DNA from: Magnolia sinica
Lineage: Eukaryota > Streptophyta > Magnoliopsida > Magnoliales > Magnoliaceae
DNA: 64,000 nucleotides
Direction: 5' to 3'
Assembly (NCBI RefSeq): GCF_029962835.1
Contig: NC_080586.1
Coordinates: forward strand, 71,301,001-71,365,000
In this document: positions 47,119-61,000 of the stretch, piece by piece
How positions within the stretch are numbered: position 1 is the first letter of the stretch
Layout of the letters: every line of letters begins with the position of its first letter
The notes under the pieces: generated by a model
The model's database searches: none
What the model saw: only the letters and a program-made list of their open reading frames with translations
What the model was told of the DNA's origin: nothing
Made by a program: the position numbers and the translations under genes

Positions 47119-50100
47119 CAGGAAGTAGGGCCCACTAAGGACACTCTATGGACAGTGGCCTCCCTCTGCCTAACCATTCAAAAATGGAAATGAATCCAAA
47201 CCATTCAATGAGCCAAGTACATGGGCTCACTAAAAACAATCCTAACCATTCAAAAATAAAATTGAATTAAACCATTGAGGGTTACACGATTTAATCTGTC
47301 CATAAATTGAATCATACTTTTACCTATAGCCAGCCATGGCGGGACCCATCTCTTTAATAGTTCCAACCATCCATGCGCATGGACGCCGATTCTGTACTTA
47401 CCCCACTAGCACCGACATTGGTGCTGTATCTGCCATATGGATGTGTTTTGAGGCAAAAAAATAAAAAATAAAAATGAGGCAGATTCAAGCTCAGTTGGAC
47501 CACAGTATAGAAACAGTGGTGATTGAATGAGGACCATTAAAAACATCTTGGAGGCCACAAAAACTTTAAATGAAGCTGATTTTTGTGTTTTTCTTAATCA
47601 ATATGTTAGATAGAAAATAAACATCATAGTGGGCATATGAAGTTTTTAATGGTGGGCGTTCAATTACCGATGTTTCCAATGATGTGGTCCACTTGAGATT
47701 TAGATTTACCTCATTTCTAGGCTTATGCCCTTAAATGAGCTTAACAAGCTGAGGTGGATAAAAAATATATATCATGATAGGGCCCGCAAAGATTTTTCGG
47801 CACCCGCTTGGGTATTGGAGGACTTGAATTTAGTAGTGACCCCGAGCATCAAGCTAAGAACTTGCGGTGCCAGAAAAAGCTATGCAGCCCGACCATGATG
47901 AATGTGTTTTATGGATACCGTCCATCCATTTTTTCAGATTATTTCATTACACGAGCCAAAAAATGAGGAAAATCTAAATATCAGGTGGACTACACCATAA
48001 GAAAAAGCAGTGATTAAATGCCCACCACTAAAATTTTCTCGGGGCCACAAAAGTTTTGGATCAAGCTCATATTTGTGTTTTCCTTTTCAAGTTAACATGA
48101 CCTAATCAACGGGTGGAACGACAAATAAACATTACAGTGGGTGCCAGGAAGTTTTTAATGGTGGGCGTTCAATCAGTATTGTTTCCGATCATGTGGTACA
48201 TGTGAGATTTAGATCCATTTACCACCAATCAATTAAGGCCATATCAAATAGTTCGAAGGACGCCACGTACAACCATACTACTAATGTGGTGTGGCTGAAC
48301 TTTAAAGTGAGTACTTAGAGACATGTATATGCAGGAGCATTAATTTATAGAATTCGAAAAAATGAACTCTCTGCAAAGCAAGTTTCCCATCAAAAGTATA
48401 TTTCTCTACAGTTATTAAATACTAGAGTTATGTCAAAAGCAACTCCTTCTAAAGTTTGAGTCTCATCAAAGCAAGTCTCCGATAAAGCTTCCTACATAAG
48501 AGTCCGTAAAAACTCCAACAATACTTCCAACACGCATTGTAAGATCGAAATGGTAATAGGCGTGTGCAATCTTTTATACACAGTGGTATATAATGGACTA
48601 CGCTTATCTAGAGAATCAAATAGATTCATACGGCTAACTATCCAAATCTCTCACATTGAGAAAACTTATGTGTGACCACTGCCTCTCTGAATACTATAAA
48701 AGCAAAACTCACCAAAGAGCTCCAGGCACCAAACCCAGCTCTATGTCACCTCATCTATCCATCTGCCATAGACACTTATTTCCTTGTTTTGTTTTCAATT
48801 AGCTCTCAATCACTACTTATGGCACAAAGCCCTAGTTTTTATCATTAGCTCATTCCTGAACCCTTCATCCATGACATCCCACTAATGGTAAGAAAAATTC
48901 CTTAATTTCGACAGAAGACTATGAGGTTTTTCTACTATAAGCTAGGCAATTTCGTTGGCCATCTCACCATGAAGCTTGGTTTACACTAGACGATGAACAA
49001 ATAGTCAAATTTTGATCGCATTGCCATGTACTCAGTTCCAACTAAGTCCATGAACATACTATTATCCTACCCACCATCTCACTACGAAGTTTAATTTTTT
49101 ATCAATGAACAAACAAATAGTCTAAGATTCACCGTCCATCAGTTGTCTTGCTATGAAGCCTAGTTTTCGATCAAATAATGAACATTTGACCATCCCATAC
49201 ATCACGACCATTCTATTATGAAGCTCAATTCACATTGGGCGACGAATGGATCATCGTCTCTCGAGCAAATCATGAGTATTAATATTGTAAAAAATCATTA
49301 ATAAAATATTTGTGGCTCTTTTTTTTTCCATTCTATTATTTTATTGTTGAATGACAGTTGCAATCGCGTGAATATTGAAATCTGTTCAGCCTAAAGGCAA
49401 GAAAAAAATCTCATTCAAAAGGACCGACCCTCTCCTTTCAAATCACCAGATTGCTGCAAACATTGGTGGCTTGACAATCTGGTCAACCTTCATAGACTAA
49501 ATCCTACAGCTGATTTAGTGTATGAGGTTACAAGTGTTCAATCAAATGGGATGTAGAATTAGTACCACAAGCCAAGAAAGAGTGGATCATTAAGGACCCT
49601 TGTCTAACATTTTCCTACAATATAACCCACCTTTGCATTGGATCAACTTGGATTTTAGGCTCACACACTAAATGGGATTACAAAAATGGTAGACTATTTA
49701 GATTTATCACAAGCATAGTGAAAGTAAGTTGCATGACAACAAGGCTTGTGTGTCATGTCTCTTTGACTTATCATAATGCGATGAAGATGGCTTATGTGAT
49801 TGTGGATGGATGGCATGGATAAAAATATGCATCAATGTGGGGCCCACTGGTATAGGGGATTTCAAAATCCATAGAAATCGGGGATGGTACCAAATGCAAT
49901 TCCATGGGACCAAATGCAATTCCATCCAACATAACTCCAACCTTTCCTCCCCAAATGAAATGTTTGATAGAATTTGTACGGGACCAAATGCAATTCTATC
50001 CCACCTAATCCCATCTAATACCCTGTGCCAAATGCCCCCTAAAATGAGACAAAAAAAAAATAATGGACTGGTTTGATTTGTCACAAATATTACAAAAGTA

Positions 50101-50845
50101 GACCATATAAAGTTTCCTGACTTTATGCAAAGGTCTTTTCACGTAAAAGGGAGATGGTTAAATTGATAAATAGAAAAATATTTAGGTCAAAACATACTAA
50201 ACCCATGTTTATAGGTGAGCCATTTTGGATTAATGATGAAATTATTAAGTGATTTTGGATAAATAATTTAAGAATAATGGATTTTTTCATCCATATGCCA
50301 AAGTAGAGGCAACCTAGAGAAAAACCTCTAAAAGTAATGACAAATAATTAAAATAAATTGGCTTTTTAATTATTTTCAGAAAATGTCTAAAATTTTTAAA
50401 GAATAATAATAAGAAGAAGAAGAAGAAAACACCAAATCAAAATGAAATGGCACAATATTTGATTAATTTAATGTTACGTAAGAAAATAATTTAACCACAT
50501 GCAGGAAATCTCTAAAATTCTAATAAAAATGAGCTTTGAAAATGGACGGATGATATGACACATTCATTTGGTGGGCCCATAAAGCTTTTCCAACACCGAC
50601 AATAGGGGTAGTAGCCCACGACCTAGGGTGTTGAAATCTAGGCATAGTCAACAAGGTCTGAACATCTTCCTAAGACAATCATTTCTCAGGTGCCCTAGCC
50701 AAACCAAATCTTATTATTTTCATTTTTTTTTTTGGGTGAGAGAGCTCCATGGATATGAGCGTCGAATTCGAGGAACTAGAAACGATTAGAGTGTGGACAT
50801 ACGTTAAGGTTAAGATGGCTTCATCGTGTGATTTTCTGGGCGAGG
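47119..50845. other. Intergenic: MITE bodies and unassigned sequence
   Basis: 47390-47870 and 47880-48215 are two MITE-type bodies ('gtggaccaca...acagtggtgattgaatg', 'tttttaatggtgggcgttcaat'). 48220-49700 is AT-rich with a TATA-like 'actataaaagc' near 48692 but no frame of interest. 49840-50045 has three copies of 'gggaccaaatgcaatt' and ends 'caaatgccccctaaaatg', probably a small DNA element. No host gene seen. Confidence 0.5.
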
Positions 50846-50850
50846 TATAA

Positions 50851-53011
50851 TGTTCACTCACCAAGTATAGGGTTGTGATGTAGTAATAAACTCGGTGAGA
50901 CCGAGGTCGAATCCCAAGGGACTAGAACCTGTACGTAATCTGAAACTAAATAGAACTAGAACTAGACTAAGATGAAATCTAAATCGAATGTAATTGAGGG
51001 AATAATGATGAAATATTTGACTAAAACTTAGAGAATTCAGAGAAAGGAAATTAGGGATTCAGAGGATCCACTTGTAGAGATCAGGGAGATCTTATGCCTG
51101 CCTCAATAACTTAACTAGACTTAGAGTTCCATCTTCATCTAGTTGAAGAGTGTAATCATGAAAATCGAACTGAACTTTCTTTGATATAGTTTTCAAGAGA
51201 TGAAAGGTATATGAATTAGAATGGATTCCATCACCAAACCATGCCCAGGAGACAAAGTAAACAATAGAAATAAACTAATTAACAACCAATCATAAGGTAT
51301 ATGAGGGTCAGGAAGGGTACCATCATCCGACCATGCCCAGGAGACGATGGTGAACAACAGGACTTCCTGACGTCATAATCATCAAAGGAAAGGAACATGA
51401 TCAAAGCTATCGCAGACCTATTGTAATTTTAGTCACAACAGACCATTAAAAACTGAAAACATTCCCTTAATTATACTAACATCAACATCAATTCAGTCTA
51501 TACAAAAGGCACAAGTAAAAAGTCTCCCATCGCATTATAAAGTCTCACCTCTTAGCCCTACCTAAGAGGTTTAGCCTAGCATAGACATGATTAGGCTAAC
51601 CTCAATAATTATATATATATATATATAAATAGTAAATAAGGAAACAGAAATTTCTAAATTCTCTTGTGCAGACGTCCAGGCTTGAATCTCCCAGTTACCG
51701 AATGAATTTTCTCTTTCTTCTCCTCTCTCTTTTATATTTGTCAGGAGGTCGGCTATTACGCAACAGCAGGCAGTAACTTAGGCAACCACAATGCCACGTG
51801 CGTCACTTACGAGAGAATCTGACCTTTGCACACAAGTGCGTTTTTGTGACCAGACAGCATCCCTATGAATGGTTTTTAGCTGCCTTTCACATGAACAGTT
51901 CAGGTGGTTAAGAAGAGTCATCCGTGATGGTCCTTTCAGATCAACGGTTTGGATGTTCAAGAACGGTTCAGATCCAACGATTTGGCTGCCTTTCAGATGA
52001 ATGGTTCGGATGTTCAAGAACGTCAGTTCCGATTGTGAAACAGGGCTCTCACAACAGAACCTGCGCAAGAATGCGCTGTGACGTTGGGGGGGCCATGAGC
52101 AATATTTTTTGTTAAATCCACACCGTCCATTAGATTCAAATCGAAAAATCCATTGGGAATGGACGGTTCTTGACTGATTTCGTTGTGGCCCACAAACTCT
52201 TTCACTCTGCCGTCTGACTTACGTTTGGACGATTGAAAATCTTTCTTTGATGGCTTCATGGAATCTGTCACTTAGGCTGTGATAATACGACCCTTTAAGA
52301 TCTGATGGACGGTCCGGATCGGACCGTTAAACGTGGTGGTGGCCCATAAGAAAAGACCGCAGCCTCTGTTTGCGAATCGCAGATAGTTGAGGAAGAGAGC
52401 TCGGTCAATGGCCTGCTGACCAAGCTCCTTGGCGCGGTGCACTACGGGTGCTCTTGTGCTGTGCACATGCACTCACATCAGTGGGCCCCATATTGGTTTT
52501 TATGAGAGATCCATTCCATTCATCTGCTTTTCCACCCCCTTTAAGGGGTTGAGACCAAACATGTAGCATACCAGGTATCAAGTGAGCCCCAAATCAGAGA
52601 TTTGGTGGGCTGATCTAACCATTGGACCACTTTCACAGGGATCTGAGGCTTGAAATTTGACATGTACGGTTAATTTATGATCTTCAGGCCCTGTATGAAG
52701 TTTCGAGCTGAACGGATGGTGGAAACCTTATGATCTTGCATTCTGGACGTCTTTCAGGCCGCTTGAGCTTCAATTTCATGATTTTCTCAAATCTCTGCCA
52801 TTTAAATCCATCAATCTTGGTCCCCTAGGGTCTGTCTCTTGCCTTTGGTGTCTTCAGAGCGTTAAATTCATGCTTTAAGCACCCTATTTCGGTCCAAGCT
52901 CGTAAATACACCTTGCATCACAAACACGATTAAATTGAACTGTTAAACAGTACCATATTCGTAAATTCAGGTAATAACTGAGGTCTAATATACACTATTT
53001 GACCCTTAACA
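50851..53011 (-). mobile_element. Solo LTR-A
   Basis: 2161 bp. In plus sense it runs TGTTCACTCACC...ACCCTTAACA, the inverse of the LTR at 38667. It has a perfect 5-bp duplication, tataa (50846-50850, 53012-53016). The stem-loop lies at 51547-51570 and the paired GGGCATGG motifs at about 51223-51257 and 51317-51350. No internal region remains; recombination between two LTRs is the usual cause. Confidence 0.93.
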
Positions 53012-53016
53012 TATAA

Positions 53017-53690
53017 AGCAAAAACCTAATGAAATTTCTTGCCACCACCTCGCTTGGGCTCATCCCAACAGTTGTATGGCAAGTCCATTCCTATGCTCCA
53101 CGTAGGCTCCCCCATCCCTAATTAGGGTCCTTCAAAGAATTGGAGTTTGCTTGCCTCCCATCGAAGTAGTCAATGGGGAAAATCAAAGAGACAAGCAAAT
53201 TGGAGCATCATCATATGCAAAATGCTCTTGACTAGTCCCGGGCATCTCACGCGCTCGGCTACATTTGACATTGCCCCTATCTTTCCAAGAGTGATAATAA
53301 CTGACGTTTTGGCCGTAGATTGGTGAGGCTCCCTTGTACAGAAGTTGGAACCTCAACTACCTTAGGACCAAGTCATCAATGCAACCAGATATACCTCTTC
53401 CGCGCATCTTTCTCACGGTGGGAACAAAACAACAGGGAAAGACCCGACCGACCTGGCCAGGGCTGCAGAGTCAAGATTGAAAAAAGCGCTTTAAGAGGTT
53501 CTTTTACGAAAGGTCAAAATGCCTAATCGAATTTTTTGAAACACTAAGGGACTAAGAACCAACGCAATCTCAATTTAAAACGATCAAACAACTCAACTGA
53601 ATACTTCGACTTCAATACTAGGCACTTACGACCAATGAGAGTAACTACCGAAGCCAAGTCTAGCAGGAAAGGAAGCCATTGCGTTTACCA
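53017..53690. other. Unassigned sequence of different character
   Basis: No MITE or LTR phrases; base composition is more even than in the flanks. Short open frames (for example 53320-53526) have no recognised domain. It could be an old organelle-derived insert or decayed gene sequence; nothing here settles it. Confidence 0.3.
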
Positions 53691-54882
53691 CCAACCTCAA
53701 TGTGTGTAGATGTGGCCAGCCCCATCGTGGTATACGTATTATATCTAGCTCCACCATGATGTATGTGTTATATCTACACTGTTCATTTATTTTGCAAGGT
53801 CATTTTAGGCGATGAGCCCAAAAATGAGACATATCCAAAGCTTGATCAGACCACACCATTTAAAACTGAGGGTATTAAACGACTACCATTGGAAACAAGC
53901 CACATAAGTAATGGATCAAACTTATATTTGCCTTTTCGCATCATCCAAGGACATGTGACCTTATAAACAAGCTAAGAACATCATGGCAGAACTAACGAAG
54001 GTTTCAGCAGTAGGCGTAATCATCCACTAGTTTCTGTGGTGTGGCCCACTTAAACTTTGAAATCTTCCCGAAGCTGAACATAATATTTATAAGCCATTCA
54101 AACCGTTCATAAAATTATTATTATTATTCAAATAAACTGTAGTAACAAATATTATCATGAAACTATCTTTTATAACCGTCCACTAATACTTTATTGGATC
54201 TTAACAAGATGTTTATATGCCATTCAAACTGTTGATGGGGTTATTACAACTCAGATAAACTGTAGAAATATTATCCGGTGGTTCAACCCCCATTATTTCG
54301 TGTGGTATGCCACGTGTTTTTAATTATTATTATTATTTTTATTGTTTGGCATGGATATCTCCACCCGGCATAGGAATATCTTGTACTTGGGTCATAGGAG
54401 TATGCTTGTGCCCGGAGCAAATAGGGCCCAAAGAGATTTATGTGATGAATCCACTCCGTTTATCTGTTTTGAAAGACTATGAAAGAACAATATTAAAAAA
54501 ACTCAGGCAGATCAAATACTCTTGTGAGCTACACCAAGGAAATAGTGGGAAACGAAACATCCACCGTTGAAACCATTTCAAGAGCTGAACATATTTATAT
54601 GCCATCCAAACTGTTCATGGGATTATTACCACTAAGAAAAACTTTAGAAACAAATATCATCCTCCTACAAAACTTCTGTCACTGATAGGCATTCAATCCC
54701 CGCTGTTTCATGTGGTATGGCCTAATTGATTTTTCGATCTTCCTAATTTTTAGAATCCTATCCTTTTGTGGTCTTTAAAAACCGATGGACGGAATGGATT
54801 TATCACCAACATCTCTTTGGACCCCACACAGCCCCGGGCACATGAATATCTCGGTGCCCCGGGTCACATGCAATCCGCTCCC
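53691..54882. mobile_element. MITE-type elements upstream of the hydrolase gene
   Basis: Two bodies, about 53700-54320 and 54345-54882. The second ends in GTCACATGCAATCCGCTCCC, the inverse of the GGGAGCGGATTGCATG terminus seen at 14465. Its subterminal 'gaatatct...gccccggg' recurs inverted at about 54350-54415. The element ends 58 bp upstream of the TATA box. No clear 9-bp flank. Confidence 0.6.
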
Positions 54883-54939
54883 AATTAGCGGAGGATGGAC
54901 ATACTTCAGTAGTCCGCGGTCTACAACATCGACGTTGCC

Positions 54940-54979
54940 TATATAAATTCTCACCCACCGCCGCGTCAGTTCTCCCGCG

Positions 54980-55015
<36 letters not shown>

Positions 55016-55027
55016 GTAACAGGGAAA
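54940..55027 (+). promoter_or_regulatory. Core promoter and leader of the hydrolase gene
   Basis: A TATA box 'ctatataaat' at 54940-54949 predicts transcription start near 54975. The leader then contains (CT)14 at 54984-55012, a common plant 5' UTR element, and the start codon context 'gggaaaATGGC' with A at -3 and G at +4. Confidence 0.75.
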
Positions 55028-58000
55028 ATGGCAAGCTCTCAGTGCTGTGAAAATCCTCCAACGTTGAACCCTACATGCGGACAGGGGTGCGTAGAAGACA
55101 TCGGTGGCCTCAAGGCCTACATCACCGGTCCTTCCGATTCCAAGCTTGCTGTTTTCCTCCTCTCCGATATTTTCGGTACATGCCGATTTCTCCTCCTTTC
55201 ACGTGCTATGCAGATTTCTACCAGTTTTAGTTCTGTTTTTTCGTTTGTGTTTTGGGAATTTGATGTGTTTGATGATTTGTATGTGTGAATTCGATATTGG
55301 TTTGTTGAAATATCGATGTTTTTTCTTCGTTTTCTATTGATGTGGATCGTATTTTTGATTCTTTCATGTAGTTTGCTGTTCGTTGTTGTTTTTTTCTCTG
55401 GGAATATTTTCACATGTGGGTGTTTTTTATTTTTAAAAATTTTGATGCTTGACTTGAGGGTGTTTGATATTGGGTTTTGGGATTACTTGGTGGGTTGCTA
55501 GTATATATATATATTTTTGGAATATTCTTTCATGTAGTGTACTGTACTCTGTTTGGTGTTATTTTTTTAAGTGTCGTCTGGCGGCGTGGATTTAAAATCC
55601 ATTCGGTGGATTTTGAAATATGTGGAATCGACAAGATTTTGCAGATCAGCCTTGAGGTGGGAATGCAAAAAGGCTCTTTGGAGGGATTTTGGAGCAATCC
55701 AAATCCTCGGAAATCCTTCCTACTAAAGTCCCAAAAAACTGGAATCCCCACAAATCCCTCGGAATCCAAGCTACCGATGACCCCTAAGTGGCTTTTCACA
55801 TGTGGCTTTTGGTTGTTTCACTTTTGATGCATGGCATGAGAGTATTTGATCTTGAATTGTGGAAATATTGGTGGTTTTTTTAATATATATTTTTCTTTAG
55901 ATTTTATTTTTTTTTCAATAAATTTCTTTCATGTAGTATGTTGTTCTTCGTCTGAGTGTTATATTTTTAGTGGATTTCACATGTGGGTTTTGATTGTTTC
56001 TCACTTTTGATGCTTGGCATGAGAACATTTGATCTTTGGTTTGTGGAAATATTGGTGGCTTTCTATTTTTTTCTTTTGATTTTGTATTTTTATTTTTAAT
56101 TTTCTTTGATGTAGTATGCTGTTTTTTTTTGTTTGGGTTTCTTCTTTAAGTGGGTTTCACATGTGGCTGTGGGTTTTTCTTTTCTTTTATTTTCTTTTCT
56201 TTTCAATTTTTTATGCTTGGCATGAGAGTATTTGATCTTTGTTTGTGGCAATATTGGTGGGCTTTTAAAAAAAAAAAAAAATAATTTATTGGAAGATGAT
56301 ACAGTGAGGTGGATGAATTGGAATATCATAGAACCATCTCTCTGCAGTACATGCTGCAGGATGAAGTATTGAAACTATCGATCAAGTTCAGCCATCTAAT
56401 TTCCTGTATTGTGGATCGCAATTTATTCAAAATTTGCATCCATCAGATGATGCTAGACATCTGATCAGTGGCCTCATTGCTCGAAAGTAAAGAAATCTGA
56501 TCAATACGATTCGTCCGGCATGTCTGATTTTTCATTTTTGATAAGTAGGCCATCTATGATAGTTATCGCTAAATGTAAGGCTTCGTTTGATTCAGATCAC
56601 CCTGCGAGTTTACTGTAGAGAGTGCTCTACCATATCCAGGTTCTTGTGGGCTTTGCTCTAATTGTCCTTTTCCATATTAATGGTCTTTTTATTTTTCATT
56701 CATGCAATATATGGGCTTTTGTCTACATGTTGTTTGATGGTGGAATTTTGGATATTTGTCATTTTGTGCTTACAACCAGTGTTCATATTATCGGCGAAAA
56801 ATCGATAATATCGCCGATATTACCGGTGTCACCGGAGTTGCGACCCCAAAACTCACTTTTTTCGTTTCTCTTCCTAATATCGGCGAATATTTGGCGATTT
56901 TATCGATTTTTCATGTAAAATACAGTTGTCGGCCAAAAATCGCGGCCCTGTCAAGGGATAACTGTAGCTAACAACTCCTTTTCGACGATAATATCAGGGG
57001 CTACGTAAATACCCAAAAAAAAAAAAAAAAATCAGAAAAAATGGGGAAAAAGAAACTTTTAGTACTTGTGGAATAGGATCATTGATCGGAAGTAACAGTG
57101 GGCCAATCGATTTATTAGTGTGCCTTTCTTAACTAAGTGTCTAAAAATCTCTAATTTATATTTTGTTTTTCTTCAAATAGATCACAAATTTCAAATCAAA
57201 TGATGATTTTAGCGAAGAATATGCGAAATCTCAGGAAATTTTTGAGATTTTTCGGCATTTTAGGGTTCCCTTCTGGAACCTCTTCTACAGGCTTTTTTCT
57301 GGAGAGTGCTTTTCAGGAGTTTAGGGTTTTGAAACCCTTTTACAGGGAGCGGAAGTGGATTAGGTGTTACGTGTGTTGGTTTGGAGCGTGCGACCTCGAT
57401 GGCGTGGATGTCACCAAGTTCATTGGACCCCACCATGATGTATGTGTTATATCCACATGGTCCATCCATTTGGAGAGATCATTTTAGGTCATGAGCCAAA
57501 AAATGAGACAAATCCAAAGCTTGGGTGGACCACACCACAGAAAGCAGTGGGGACAATGATTCCTATGGTTGAAAACTTCCTTGGCCCATAGTAATGTTTA
57601 TTTGTCATTCAAGCTATCCATAAGATCACATAGTCATTGACGAAGGAAAAAAACAAAAATTACACGGATCCAAAACTTTTATGGCCCCTAAGAAATTTTC
57701 AACGATAGACATTCAATTCATACTATTCACTGCGGTGTGGTCCACTTGATCATTGGATATGCTTCATCTTTGGAATCAAGCCCTATTATTATATGGTAAA
57801 ATGGATGGACGAAGTGGATAAAGTATATAAATCACAGTGGGCCCCACAAAGTTGACTCGGTCCACTCGGCGTAATAATTTACCTGGTGTGCAATCAACTT
57901 CCCACATCCAACTTGTTTGGGTCTCCAGGGTAGGTGGCTTAGTGCTTTGTGGGGTCCATCATGATTTGATATATTTTATCAATGCCATTCATATATTTTG

Positions 58001-61000
58001 CCAGATAATTTTAGGGTATGAGCCCAAAAATGTGGCAGATCCGCATCTCAGGTGGACCACACCAAAGGAAGCAGTGGTGATTAAATGCCCACCATTAAAA
58101 ACTTCCTAAGGCCATTGTAATGTTTTTTTGCCATCCAACGTCTCAGGTGGTCCACTTGATCATTGGATATGCTTCATCATGATTAAATCGAAAACACAAT
58201 TATCAGCTTAATTGAAAACTTTTTGTGACACTTTAGAAACTTTTAATGGTGGGATTCAATCACTATTGTTTCCTTTGGTGTGGTCCACTTGACATTTGGA
58301 TCTACCTCATTTTTCGGACCATGTACTAAAATGATATGCTAAAACGAATGAATGGGGTGGATTTTGACATATATCATGGTGGGCCCATGGAACACTGTCC
58401 AGTAGCCACCTCCTTATTGGCAACATGATAAAACACATGCCTTACGCCAGGACATGAATTGGCTAGTGACGTTGCCACTAGCCAGATGGCTAGTGGTTGG
58501 TGCTGTGTGGGCCTAATCTTGATGTATTTATTTGATCCACGCCGTCCATCCATTTTTTCAGATCATTTTAGATCTTGATCCAAAACATCAAGCATATATA
58601 AATTTCAGGTGGACCACGCCACAGGAAATAGTAGCGATTGAATGTCCCACCATTAAAAACATCTCAGGGTTCATTGTAATGTTTATTTGACATCCAACTT
58701 GTTGATTAGGTCATACGGACCAGTTTGATCCAAAACTTGTGGCCCTTAAGAAGTTTTTAATGGTGGGCGTTCAATCAACACCGTTTCCTATGATGTTGTC
58801 CACTTGAGATTTGGATGTACCTATTTTTTGGGCTTATACCATAAAATGATTGGAAAACTGGATGGATGCGTCAGTATGTCAGACAAGTGCCATATCCAAG
58901 CCATCCATCCCCAAGTACACAACTATATAGATTATACTTTTTTAGTTCATTAACTTTTACATGTCTTAATTATTATATGCTAGCTGCATTTGTATTATAC
59001 GAACTCATTTTTGTTACAATTCGAGTGATTTCTTACAATAACGCATGCTTTTTGGGCACCATGAAATGAAAACTTATTATTTCATGTATTCTTTTTGTAC
59101 TTTTTTTCCTAAATTTGCAAATATGTGTATTTAGGCATGCCCTGAAGTTTCACTGAAAAATTCCATCACTTTCCCCATGTTTCATCATTTTTCTTCACAT
59201 TTCCGGTTATCGGCGATAAAGATATTATATATTTATCTCCAGTCAGCGAAACTTGTAGCAATACTGACAACTCGAACACTACTTACAACTACCCTTTTTG
59301 GTACAAACACTTTTTCCTACTTTAAGCAGTGAGAAGTAGACCTGGGCATGGGACGAGTTGACTCGTCCGACTCGTTCAAACCCGACTTGACCTGAACAGA
59401 GTGGATGAGTTAATCCAAACTTAGTAGACTTCGTCCAATCTGAACTCAAACCGAGTCAAGTTCGGGTCACCCAATAACTCAACTCGACTCGACCTGAAAT
59501 TCGACTCAGTACTGACTCGATTCAATCTGAAACTCGACTCGTACATTAAAAAAACCTAAATCTAATGGTTGGGGTAATGTAGGGTTCTTAAAATAATAAT
59601 AAAAAAAACTAAATCTAATGGTTGGGTTAACGCGAGGTTCGTGGAAGCGACAATTGTTGTAGATGGATTCTGCCAGGGGAAAGGACAGATCTGGCGATGG
59701 ACAAGTGGGAAGATGCAAATGCAAGAAGAATGGTAAATGGGTTTTACAGTTGGGCACAGAGAAGATGGGGCTGATGGTTGCAGAACAGTTGGGTCCAAAG
59801 AAGATGATTGTGCCGTGATCAAAATGGATTTTTCTTGCACAAAACATAGATGAAGCTGATGCTTACAAATCTAGATGGGATACGGGTCCTCCAAATGTTG
59901 ATTCTGAGGTAGTGGGTTGCAGCAAGGCATACACCCAGATTTGACATTTTAGATCTAAGATCCCGTGTAGTTGATGGAGAGGCTGCAATTTCGCCAGGTG
60001 CACCTAGGTTCCGAGCTGTGATTTCAGCCCGTGGATACCCGCCGCACCTGACCCAAATCGTTGCTAACTCAACCTGACTCGATACCTGTGACCGGGTCAG
60101 ACTCGGTCTGGGTTAGTCTAGGAAAGACCCGGACTCAGATCGGGTCAGGCATGCTGGACTCAGTACCGAGTTGGGTCAAGTTCGGGTCAGGTCTATTTCA
60201 AAACTGGGTCGAGTCGGTCAGCCCTAACTCGATCTGACTTGAATCGATGCCCAAGTCTTGTGAGAAGGGTGTTTGTTGTTGTTGCCGGTCTTGTTTTTGT
60301 TCTCGCTGTAGTTTCTCATGCTTTCTATGAAATTTGAATGTGTGACATGCTTGATTGCCTGTTGTGATAATATTAGTAGGATTTTGATATCTTCCTTTTG
60401 GATTTTTTTTCTCTATAAATTCTTTTTGTTTGAAGTGGGCATATGTATTTATAGTGAATTATCTTTCGAAAAAAAGTATTTATAGTGAATTGGTGTTGTC
60501 ATCGTTGTGGCTGTTGCAACTTGCAGCCACCATCACTTCCATCCTCGTCCTCGTTTTGTTGGTGTCATCGTCATTTGACTCACTTGTTTGACTATAACCT
60601 TTTCTGCTTGCTTCCAACTTTTTTAACTAGGTTCCTATGATAGTTCACCACCATTTTGAAAATGGTGGTGACTCACCTTCCTCACATGTGGCACTGTGTG
60701 TGGCTGTCTGCACCTTCCAAAACTTTTGGAGGGGGGCATTGTGGTTGGAGCATATATGTAAATTCACATTGGTAAAAGAAGTCTCATCTATCCAATGATT
60801 GCCATCAAATGGATGGTTAAAAGTAAAACATTGAGCAGTCCAAATTCAATGGGAAAAATATTATCTTCTTAGTGTAAATTTTGGTTGTGCTCCATCCACA
60901 ATTTGGTCAGTTCGGGGCCAATATGCAGGTTTTTATTAGTTCACTAGTTTTTAATAGACATTCTATAAGTAGGAGTGTGCTTCAGTATTAACTGCAATAA

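Noticed and set aside
48692-48702. TATA box of an intergenic gene
   Set aside because: No coding sequence or splice pattern follows within 2 kb.
55104-55340. Overlapping plus-strand frame in exon 1 and intron 1
   Set aside because: Exon 1 in the other frame matches a known protein family and splices in phase to 63204.
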